Of a DNA stretch of 8,503 nucleotides, positions 1-4,786 are shown one piece after another (the first letter of the stretch is position 1; every line of letters starts with the position of its first letter). The translations under genes and the position numbers were made by a program. Source of the stretch: Clostridiales bacterium (lineage in GTDB: Bacteria > Bacillota > Clostridia > Lutisporales > Lutisporaceae); NCBI GenBank assembly GCA_012522255.1, contig JAAYKT010000102.1:1-8503 (forward strand), in the 5' to 3' direction. Below the pieces are notes generated by a model, which saw only the letters and a program-made list of their open reading frames with translations, ran no database searches and was not told the DNA's origin.

Positions 1-87
1 AAAAATGCCATACCCACTTTAGAAACATTGAAAGATTTGGGCATTGACTATCCCGACGTAGTAGAGGTTGTAAAAAGATTTTTATAA
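1..87 (+). CDS. C-terminal end of a probable aldehyde:ferredoxin oxidoreductase (partial)
   Basis: An open frame enters at base 1 and stops at TAA 85-87, giving 28 residues. It reads KNAIPTLETLKDLGIDY followed by a short acidic/hydrophobic tail. The 'xxxIPTxExLxxLGI' pattern is what is usually found at the extreme C-terminus of tungsten/molybdenum aldehyde:ferredoxin oxidoreductases, which oxidise aldehydes to acids with ferredoxin in the cytoplasm of anaerobes. The call is supported by the next gene, a small ThiS/MoaD-like protein 11 bases downstream; such proteins are often encoded beside these oxidoreductases. Only the tail is visible, and no cofactor or Fe-S cluster residues can be checked, so the assignment is an inference from a short motif and its neighbour. 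Confidence 0.5.
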   Translation, partial: KNAIPTLETLKDLGIDYPDVVEVVKRFL

Positions 88-98
88 AGGAAGATTTA

Positions 99-305
99 AT
101 GGTAACGGTAAACAACAAAGAAATGGAATGGAAAGAAGGATTAAAAGTATCTGATGCCATCTTATTTGGGGAATACGTTGAATACAATTTCCCCATACTG
201 GTGGTGAGCCAAAACGGCCTTCGTGTCAAAAGCGAAGTCTTCAAGACAACCCCGGTAAACGATGGCGATGTAATCAAAATAATGCAGCCCCTGGACGGGG
301 GTTAA
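99..305 (+). CDS. small ThiS/MoaD-like sulfur-carrier protein
   Basis: This 68-residue protein begins MVTVNNKEMEWKEG and ends in PLDGG. It has the size and plan of the ubiquitin-like ThiS/MoaD family: a short beta hairpin with an N-G/N-K turn, 'GLKVSDAI' helix start, 'DGDVIKIMQPLDGG' end. The C-terminal Gly-Gly is the residue pair that is adenylated and thiocarboxylated when these proteins donate sulfur for pterin (molybdopterin/tungstopterin) or thiazole synthesis. The start is ATG 99 with AAAGGAAG (86-93) as ribosome binding site. It lies 11 bases after the preceding gene, so it is very likely in the same operon. That context favours a role in tungsten or molybdenum cofactor supply to the oxidoreductase over thiamine synthesis, but the sequence alone does not decide between MoaD and ThiS. 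Confidence 0.8.
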   Translation: MVTVNNKEMEWKEGLKVSDAILFGEYVEYNFPILVVSQNGLRVKSEVFKTTPVNDGDVIKIMQPLDGG

Positions 306-309
306 ACCA

Positions 310-336
310 AAACGAGGGGTCACTGGCCCCTTGTTT
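310..336 (+). terminator. probable terminator after the sulfur-carrier gene
   Basis: A 10-bp stem (310-319 with 327-336, one G-T pair) encloses a 7-base loop. The GC core is GAGGGG/CCCCTT, starting 5 bases after the stop codon. The 3' side ends in TTGTTTG and not a clean T run, so termination may be modest. Position directly after the operon supports the call. Confidence 0.5.
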
Positions 337-572
337 GTCATTCTAAAACTTGCCGTTGAATCTTTTTCCCGGCACGTGTCATTCTATAACTTTTTTGTCA
401 TTCTGTACCTTTTATTGTCATTCTGAGCGATAGCGAAGAATCTTCTGTATCGAAAAACTTTACTCCGCAAACTGTCATTTCGAGGTGCAGCCGAAGAATA
501 TTTTGCTTCGAAAAACACTGTGCCACGAAACTGTCATTCTAAGCGAGAGCGAAGAACCTTTCCCCCGAAAAC
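336..572. repeat. cluster of TGTCATTCT dispersed-type repeats (three long, three short copies)
   Basis: TGTCATTCT begins at 336, 377, 396, 416 and 532, and a TGTCATTTC variant begins at 473. Three copies are long units of 41-44 bases (416-458, 473-516, 532-572). Each has the core AGCGAxAGCGAAGAA or a variant and ends with CGAAAAAC or CGAAAACC, with starts 57 and 59 bases apart. The three leftmost copies are only the 5' 9-mer followed by unrelated sequence, as if truncated. A 5-bp hairpin, TGCCG/CGGCA (351-355/370-374), sits inside the first interval. Repeats starting TGTCATTCTGAGCG and continuing AGCGAAGAATCT are familiar as intergenic dispersed elements in many bacterial genomes. No open frame covers this part, and the units are too few and too irregular for a CRISPR. 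Confidence 0.8.
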
Positions 573-610
573 CAAAAAAACATTACGAAACTTTTTCAAA
601 CCCGCATAAT

Positions 611-640
611 AAAAAAAAATCTGTAAATAATAACTACAGA
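611..640 (-). terminator. leftward terminator-like hairpin, probably for tRNA-Pro transcript
   Basis: On the minus strand, TCTGTA (640-635) pairs with TACAGA (625-620) around a 9-base loop, and nine T residues follow (619-611). The stem is short and AT-rich, but the T run is strong. It lies about 190 bases downstream of the minus-strand tRNA, with no other leftward gene between, so it could end that transcript. Confidence 0.45.
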
Positions 641-656
641 CCTCACAAAATACATT

Positions 657-738
657 GAGACCCCCTTTACATTCTATTTCCGTGATATAAAAATCTAAAA
701 CATTTTTATATCACGATTTTTTTAGAATAGGGTGTCTC
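657..738. repeat. imperfect long inverted repeat with terminator-like core
   Basis: The core is a perfect 14-bp inverted repeat, CGTGATATAAAAAT (681-694) with its complement at 702-715, separated by 7 bases. Outside it, GAGACCCCC (657-665) is partly mirrored by GGGTGTCTC (730-738), and ATTCTA/TAGAAT segments are present in both arms, giving an imperfect palindrome of about 80 bp. On the plus strand the core is followed by seven T residues (717-723), so 681-723 could act as a rightward terminator despite its AT-rich stem. A decayed miniature transposable element is another possible reading; no clear target duplication is visible. Confidence 0.6.
681..723 (+). terminator. rightward terminator-like hairpin
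   Basis: A 14-bp perfect stem with a 7-base loop is followed on the plus strand by A and seven T residues. The minus-strand side (sequence left of 681) has no T run, so the polarity is rightward. It would stop read-through from the left operon before it runs antisense into the tRNA gene. Stem GC content is low, which lowers certainty. Confidence 0.45.
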
Positions 739-760
739 TTTTTAATCCAAATAAAAATAA

Positions 761-780
761 TGGGGTGTTATTGGGGTGTT
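761..780. repeat. tandem TGGGGTGTT pair
   Basis: TGGGGTGTT occurs at 761-769 and again at 772-780, an 11-base period, between the long inverted repeat and the 3' end of the tRNA. No function is evident. Confidence 0.5.
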
Positions 781-827
781 TTATATGTTTCGTGTTTATA
801 CAATATATGCATAAGTAGTAAAATCAA

Positions 828-904
828 TGGTCGGGGCAACAGGACTTGAACCTGCGGCCTCTTGGTCCCGAACCAAGCACGCTACCAAACTGCGCTATGC
901 CCCG
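828..904 (-). tRNA. tRNA-Pro, anticodon CGG
   Basis: The minus strand folds as a complete 77-base tRNA. The acceptor stem is CGGGGCA/TGCCCCG (904-898 with 838-832), discriminator A is at 831, and an encoded CCA lies at 830-828. The D arm contains AGTTTGGTA, the anticodon stem is CTTGG/CCAAG, the loop is TTCGGGA and the T arm contains GTTCAAGTC. The loop places the anticodon CGG at 870-868, with G37 following it, which reads the proline codon CCG. The gene stands alone between two non-coding stretches and has its own near-consensus promoter on its right. Confidence 0.95.
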
Positions 905-914
905 ACACTTTTTT

Positions 915-943
915 ATATTATACTTTTCATGACGGGATGTCAA
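915..943 (-). promoter_or_regulatory. promoter of tRNA-Pro
   Basis: Reading leftward, a perfect TTGACA (943-938) is followed by TATAATAT (922-915). The spacer is 15 bases to TATAAT or 17 bases to TAATAT. Transcription would start near 908-910, just before the tRNA 5' end at 904, as expected for a strong stable-RNA promoter. Confidence 0.7.
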
Positions 944-952
944 GGTTATAAT
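924..952 (+). promoter_or_regulatory. possible rightward promoter overlapping the tRNA promoter
   Basis: TTTTCA (924-929), a 17-base spacer and a perfect TATAAT (947-952) lie on the plus strand, interleaved with the leftward tRNA promoter. If active, it would give a transcript starting near 959 and a leader of about 375 bases before livH. The -35 box matches only four of six consensus positions, so this is tentative. Confidence 0.3.
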
Positions 953-1142
953 TCAGATCTCAAATTTTTTGGTGTTGTAGATTCAACTTTACAAAAAAGT
1001 TGCTATGATTCAACTAATTCTATAATAATACAATCGATCGATGATATATAAATAGTGATAGGACATACATCTACAACCCATAACCTTATATAGAAATGAA
1101 ATTTTAGCCGCTGAATTGGAAGATTATAAATGGTACAAGTTA

Positions 1143-1171
1143 TTGTAACTCAACAAATTCTATAGTATAAT
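1143..1171 (+). promoter_or_regulatory. probable liv operon promoter
   Basis: TTGTAA (1143-1148) is separated by exactly 17 bases from a perfect TATAAT (1166-1171). The predicted start is near 1178, giving a leader of about 155 bases before the livH start. The -10 overlaps the right arm of the 12-bp inverted repeat (1169-1180), so a protein bound there could control initiation. It is the best rightward promoter between the tRNA and livH. Confidence 0.5.
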
Positions 1172-1212
1172 TAGTTGAATGAAAAGAGCATGTGTGTCCA
1201 TGACTTTGATAC

Positions 1213-1250
1213 GGGCTTCCTGAGATATGGAGGCTTATTATTTGTATTTC
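1213..1250 (+). terminator. terminator-like hairpin in the liv leader (possible attenuator)
   Basis: GGGCTTCC (1213-1220) pairs with GGAGGCTT (1229-1236) in an 8-bp stem with three G-T pairs and an 8-base loop, followed by the U-rich TATTATTTGTATTT. It lies about 35 bases after the predicted transcription start and 80 bases before livH. It could be a leaky terminator or attenuator. No T-box, riboswitch core or codon-rich leader peptide was recognised beside it. Confidence 0.35.
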
Positions 1251-1332
1251 GAAAAGAATATGATTGCAAATTTCATAAAAAACTATAGCATTTTTTATAT
1301 TTAAACAAATCTATTTGAAAGATGGTGAATGT

Positions 1333-2226
1333 ATGACCCTTGACATGTTCTTGCAGCATATGGCCAACGGAATATCACTGGGCAGTCTTTATGCACTTAT
1401 AGCAATCGGTTATACTATGGTTTACGGAATTTAAAGATTAATTAACTTTGCCCACGGCGATATATTTATGATGGCCACATATTTTGCTTTTTACAGCACG
1501 GTATCTTTTGGTTTACCTTGGTACTTTTCATTTCCCATAGCAATTATTCTTACAACGATTTTGGGAATGACTGTTGAAAGTCTGGCTTACAGGCCTCTTA
1601 GGGATGCGCCGAAGATTTCTATTTTGATCTCGGCTATCGGTGCCTCATTTTTAATCGAGAATCTTGCAATTATATTTTTTGGAGGAAGGCCTAAGGCTTT
1701 TCCAATCAGTGAATTGTTTACAAAGGCAATTTGGATTGGCAGCGTATCCATTCAGAGGTTGTTCTTCTTTATTCCCATAACAACGGTTGTTCTTTTATTT
1801 GTACTAAACTATATAATCAGTCACACAAAGACCGGCATGGCCATGAGGGCGGTTTCCAAAGACCATGAGACAGCCAAGCTCATGGGTATAGACATAGACA
1901 GGACTATTACCATAACTTTTGGAATCGGTTCAGCTTTGGCTGCTATCGGGGGAATGATGTGGGGATTGAAATTTCCGCAGATACAGCCACTTATGGGGAT
2001 TATCCCTGGTCTAAAATGCTTTATAGCTGCCGTTATCGGAGGTATCGGAAGTATATCCGGGGCAGTAATCGGAGGATTTATCTTAGGAGTAGGGGAGATA
2101 ATGTTGGTTGCCACCTTGCCCAATTTGACCGGTTATAGAGATGCTTTTGCGTTTGTGCTATTGATTATAGTATTGCTGTTCAAACCGACGGGTATTATGG
2201 GTGAGAAAGTATCGGAGAAGGTGTAG
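1333..2226 (+). pseudogene. livH: branched-chain amino acid ABC transporter permease LivH, interrupted by an in-frame TAA
   Basis: Translation from ATG 1333 gives MTLDMFLQHMANGISLGS and reaches MVYGI, then TAA (1432-1434), then continues in the same frame as RLINFAHGDIFMM without a shift to the stop at 2224-2226. LivH proteins have YGI-[I/L]-x-[L/M]-INFAHG here, so the stop replaces codon 34, normally Ile or Leu; a TTA to TAA change would explain it. Counting that codon, the frame is 297 codons, the usual LivH length. Downstream features are normal: several hydrophobic membrane segments, the cytoplasmic ATPase-coupling loop around TGMAMRAVSKDHETAKLMG, and the Gly-rich IGGIGSISGAVIGG segment. 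With LivM it should form the importer channel. The start has only a weak ribosome site (GATGGTGA, 1321-1328) but matches the family N-terminus. A true nonsense mutation, a sequencing error or low-level readthrough are all possible. Confidence 0.85.
1468..2226 (+). CDS. livH: uninterrupted 252-codon remainder of LivH (possible restart)
   Basis: This is the open part of the livH frame after the TAA, beginning at the first ATG downstream (1468, with a second ATG directly after). A protein from here would lack the first membrane helix and the conserved RLINFAHGD loop, which lie between 1333 and 1467. No good ribosome binding site precedes 1468; only GGCGA about 10 bases away is visible. A functional permease from this start is therefore doubtful. 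It is listed separately because automatic annotation would probably report this frame as the gene. Confidence 0.4.
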   Translation: MMATYFAFYSTVSFGLPWYFSFPIAIILTTILGMTVESLAYRPLRDAPKISILISAIGASFLIENLAIIFFGGRPKAFPISELFTKAIWIGSVSIQRLFFFIPITTVVLLFVLNYIISHTKTGMAMRAVSKDHETAKLMGIDIDRTITITFGIGSALAAIGGMMWGLKFPQIQPLMGIIPGLKCFIAAVIGGIGSISGAVIGGFILGVGEIMLVATLPNLTGYRDAFAFVLLIIVLLFKPTGIMGEKVSEKV

Positions 2227-2228
2227 CT

Positions 2229-3290
2229 ATGAAGAAGAAAAGAAATATATATTTAACCATAATTTCATTGTTAATAGTTTTGGGCGTTATAACATATGCG
2301 CATTTTACTTTTGATGCATATAAATTGAGGATTCTAAATCTTTGTGCCGTTTATACGGTTCTTGGGCTGAGCATGAATCTGATTTACGGCTTTACGGGGT
2401 TGTTTTCATTGGGTCATGCAGGGTTTATGGCGGTAGGGGCTTATGCCACAGCGCTTTTAACCTTGCCGGTAGCCTTAAAGGCCCAGAATTTCTTTTTAAA
2501 GCCCATTGTAGAGCCTTTAGCTAATGTGGTTTGGCCGTTTTTCCCATCACTTTTATTTGCGGGGCTTTTGACGGCATTTATCGGATTTTTAATAGGCGCC
2601 CCGGCGCTAAGGTTGAAAGGGGATTATCTGGCTATAGCTACTCTTGGTTTTGCCGAAATAATAAGGATAATTATTATAAATGCACAGACGGTGACTAACG
2701 GTGCCTTGGGGCTCAAGGGCATTCCCGCCACCACCAACCTTTGGTGGAGCTTTGGCACAGCTGCTGTTACAATCATATTTATGATTTTTCTGATTAACTC
2801 AAGCTACGGCAGGGCCTTTAAGGCCATCAGAGAAGATGAAATTGCCGCAGAAAGCATGGGCATAAGCCTTTTTAAGCATAAGGTGCTGTCCTTTACCATC
2901 GGAGCTTTTTTTGCAGGAATAGGCGGAGGATTACTGGGAAATCTTCTGGGAACAATTGACCCTGCGCTTTTTAAGTTTACTCTTACTTTTAACATATTGC
3001 TCATAATCGTATTGGGCGGTATAGGCAGTATCACAGGAACGGTGATTTCTGCTTTTATTGTTACAATAGCAGGTGAAGTCCTAAGGTTTTTGGATCAATC
3101 GATTAACCTTGGTTTTGTAGTAATTCCCGGTGTGACTGGTATGCGTATGGTGGTATTTTCACTGCTTCTTATGATAGTGGTTTTATTCTTCAGACACGGG
3201 CTTATGGGTACCAATGAATTTGATTGGGATAGATTAATTGATATGTTGTCATCGTTTAAAAAACCTCTAAGAAAAAGGAGGGAAAGCTAA
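2229..3290 (+). CDS. livM: branched-chain amino acid ABC transporter permease LivM
   Basis: This 353-residue membrane protein is the second channel subunit of a LivHMGF-type importer. An N-terminal helix at about 8-25 is followed by the family signature LSMNLIYGFTGLFSLGHAGF (47-66). Next come ALRLKGDYLAIATLGFAEII (126-145), a cytoplasmic coupling loop around SSYGRAFKAIREDEIAAESMG (191-211), and a Gly-rich IVLGGIGSITG motif near 260-270. The C-terminal tail is basic (KKPLRKRRES). The start is ATG 2229 with GGAGAAGG (2214-2221) 7 bases upstream, and only 2 bases separate it from the livH stop, so translation is probably coupled. The substrate class (branched-chain amino acids, or relatives such as amides or urea) cannot be decided without the binding protein. 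Confidence 0.93.
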   Translation: MKKKRNIYLTIISLLIVLGVITYAHFTFDAYKLRILNLCAVYTVLGLSMNLIYGFTGLFSLGHAGFMAVGAYATALLTLPVALKAQNFFLKPIVEPLANVVWPFFPSLLFAGLLTAFIGFLIGAPALRLKGDYLAIATLGFAEIIRIIIINAQTVTNGALGLKGIPATTNLWWSFGTAAVTIIFMIFLINSSYGRAFKAIREDEIAAESMGISLFKHKVLSFTIGAFFAGIGGGLLGNLLGTIDPALFKFTLTFNILLIIVLGGIGSITGTVISAFIVTIAGEVLRFLDQSINLGFVVIPGVTGMRMVVFSLLLMIVVLFFRHGLMGTNEFDWDRLIDMLSSFKKPLRKRRES

Positions 3291-3291
3291 T

Positions 3292-4062
3292 ATGGAAATG
3301 TTGAGAACAGATAAGATAACCATGCAGTTCGGTGGGTTGACGGCTGTTAAGGATTTTAATCTAAATTTAAACGAAGGGGAAATTATTGCGCTGATCGGCC
3401 CTAACGGTGCAGGCAAAACTACTATATTCAATATGATAACCAGCGTATATAAACCTACAAAGGGAACAATTCATTTTAAAGATACAGACATAACTCACTC
3501 GGCGCCTCATCTTGTTACGAAGCTTGGAATTGCGAGGACTTTTCAAAATATAAGGCTTTTTAGAGACCTGTCAGTTATTGATAATGTTTTGATAGCCAAT
3601 CATTTGCATTTGAAATCGAATGTCATTGAAGCAATCCTGAGGTCCTATAAGTATAGAAAAGAAGAAAGATTGATGAGGGAAAAGGCATTGAACCTTTTGG
3701 AGATTGTTGGTTTGTCTCATGTAAAGAACGAGAAGTCCAGCTCACTGCCCTACGGTATGCAGCGAAAACTTGAGATAGCCAGGGCTTTGGCAACAAATCC
3801 GGAAGTCTTGCTTTTAGATGAACCTGCAGCGGGGATGAATCCCAAGGAGACGGAGGAAATAACTGCTTTTATCAAGCAGATAAGAGATGATTTTAAATTG
3901 ACCATATTGCTCATAGAACATCATATGCAGGTGGTCATGGGTATATCGGAGCAGATATATGTTTTAGATTACGGCATTACAATTGCTAAGGGCAATCCTT
4001 ATGAGATACAGAACAACCAAAGAGTAATTGAGGCCTATTTGGGGGTGGATGAAGGTGCTTAA
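3292..4062 (+). CDS. livG: branched-chain amino acid ABC transporter ATP-binding protein LivG
   Basis: A 256-residue cytoplasmic ATPase that powers import through LivH/LivM together with LivF. Walker A is GPNGAGKTT (36-44), the Q-loop is ARTFQN with Gln85, the signature region is LPYGMQRKLEIARAL (152-166), Walker B is LLLDEP (173-178) with Asp176/Glu177, and the switch His is at 210 (LLIEHH). The C-terminal IEAYLG motif is typical of LivG. In this family the signature usually reads YGxQ with no second Gly, so the Met at 156 is not alarming. A very strong ribosome site (AAGGAGGG, 3275-3282) lies 9 bases before ATG 3292; the gap to livM is 1 base. The end overlaps livF. Confidence 0.95.
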   Translation: MEMLRTDKITMQFGGLTAVKDFNLNLNEGEIIALIGPNGAGKTTIFNMITSVYKPTKGTIHFKDTDITHSAPHLVTKLGIARTFQNIRLFRDLSVIDNVLIANHLHLKSNVIEAILRSYKYRKEERLMREKALNLLEIVGLSHVKNEKSSSLPYGMQRKLEIARALATNPEVLLLDEPAAGMNPKETEEITAFIKQIRDDFKLTILLIEHHMQVVMGISEQIYVLDYGITIAKGNPYEIQNNQRVIEAYLGVDEGA

Positions 4063-4771
4063 GATTGAAGATTTGGTCGTGGCATACGGCGGTATTGAAG
4101 CTCTAAAAGGCATTTCCATGGAAGTGGAAGAAGGAAAAATTGTTACGCTTATAGGTGCAAACGGTGCGGGAAAGAGCACTACTCTTAGAACTATAACAGG
4201 GTTGGAAGTACCCAAAAGCGGAAAAATAACTTATAACGATATTGATATATTGTCTCTCAAGACCAAGCAAATTGTGCAGATGGGTATTACACTTGTTCCC
4301 GAAGGAAGAAGGGTGTTTCCTAATTTGACAGTATTGGAAAACTTGAGGTTGGGAGCCTTTTTTAGAAAAGATTTGGGCGAGATCAAAAAGGATTTGGATT
4401 GGGTCTACGAGCTGTTCCCAAGGCTTAAGGAAAGGAACTGGCAGTTGGCGGGAACGCTATCAGGCGGAGAACAACAAATGCTATCCGTTGGCAGGGCCCT
4501 TATGTCCAAGCCAAAGCTTCTATTGATGGATGAACCTTCACTGGGTTTGGCTCCTTTGATTGTTAAAGATATTTTCAATATCATCCAGGAAATTCACAAG
4601 CAGGGTGTTACAATTTTGCTTATTGAACAAAATGCCAATGCTGCACTTCGGATTGCGGATATAGGATATATATTGGAGACGGGAATTATTAAAAATAAAG
4701 GGCAGGGACTTGAACTGTTGAAAAATGATGATGTACGAAAAGCTTATTTGGGTGAAAGTGTGGTTAACTAA
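4049..4771 (+). CDS. livF: branched-chain amino acid ABC transporter ATP-binding protein LivF
   Basis: This is the second ATPase of the importer, 240 residues from ATG 4049. Walker A is GANGAGKST (36-44), VPEGRRVFPNLTVLENL (83-99) is the LivF form of the Q-loop region, the signature is LSGGEQQMLSVGRAL (137-151), and Walker B is LLLMDEPSLGLAP (157-169). The switch position is Gln194 in LLIEQNAN; Gln in place of His is usual in LivF. The start is ambiguous: GTG 4055 would give MLKIEDL, closest to the typical family N-terminus, and the G-rich GGGGGTGG (4041-4048) sits 6 bases before it, whereas it abuts ATG 4049. The gene overlaps livG by 14 bases (8 if GTG is used), which implies coupled translation. 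The frame also extends upstream to a TTG at 4028, an unlikely start. Confidence 0.93.
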   Translation: MKVLKIEDLVVAYGGIEALKGISMEVEEGKIVTLIGANGAGKSTTLRTITGLEVPKSGKITYNDIDILSLKTKQIVQMGITLVPEGRRVFPNLTVLENLRLGAFFRKDLGEIKKDLDWVYELFPRLKERNWQLAGTLSGGEQQMLSVGRALMSKPKLLLMDEPSLGLAPLIVKDIFNIIQEIHKQGVTILLIEQNANAALRIADIGYILETGIIKNKGQGLELLKNDDVRKAYLGESVVN

Positions 4772-4786
4772 ACAGAGGATGGTTTG

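Larger units (their letters stand above)
905..1332. other. non-coding stretch upstream of the liv operon
   Basis: No convincing gene is visible in 428 bases. It is AT-rich and contains several repeats. A 7-bp hairpin CAACTTT/AAAGTTG lies at 984-990/996-1002. A 12-bp perfect inverted repeat, ATTCAACTAATT (1008-1019), has its complement at 1169-1180, and a partial copy ATTCAACT lies at 981-988. A 16-of-18 direct repeat is at 1010-1027 and 1150-1167. A 10-base complementary pair with one G-T lies at 1061-1070 and 1190-1199. The right half carries a promoter (1143-1171) and a terminator-like hairpin (1213-1250). A gene for the transporter's binding protein, often found just upstream of livH, is not here. 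Confidence 0.6.

Noticed and set aside
336..572. CRISPR array
   Set aside because: The units differ in length and sequence, spacing is irregular, there are only three long copies, and no cas gene is in the window.
827..1051. A plus-strand 74-codon open frame beginning MVGATGLEPAASWSRTK
   Set aside because: Its first part is the antisense of the tRNA-Pro gene, a well-known spurious translation; the remainder is AT-rich with no family resemblance and the start has no ribosome site.
1062..1148. A 28-codon open stretch ending RNEILAAELEDYKWYKLL
   Set aside because: It looks protein-like but has no start codon after the upstream stop, is very short, and matches nothing I recognise. At most it is a gene remnant.
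1179..1223. A 14-codon frame (MKRACVSMTLIRAS) ending inside the leader hairpin, as a possible attenuation peptide
   Set aside because: Its ATG coincides with the predicted transcription start, so it has no ribosome site, and it has no run of branched-chain codons.
1432..1434. Programmed recoding of the livH stop (selenocysteine or pyrrolysine)
   Set aside because: The codon is TAA; selenocysteine uses TGA and pyrrolysine uses TAG, and no SECIS-like hairpin is evident immediately after it.
4028..4048. A TTG start for livF adding seven residues
   Set aside because: The extra residues (RPIWGW) do not fit the family N-terminus and no ribosome site precedes TTG 4028.
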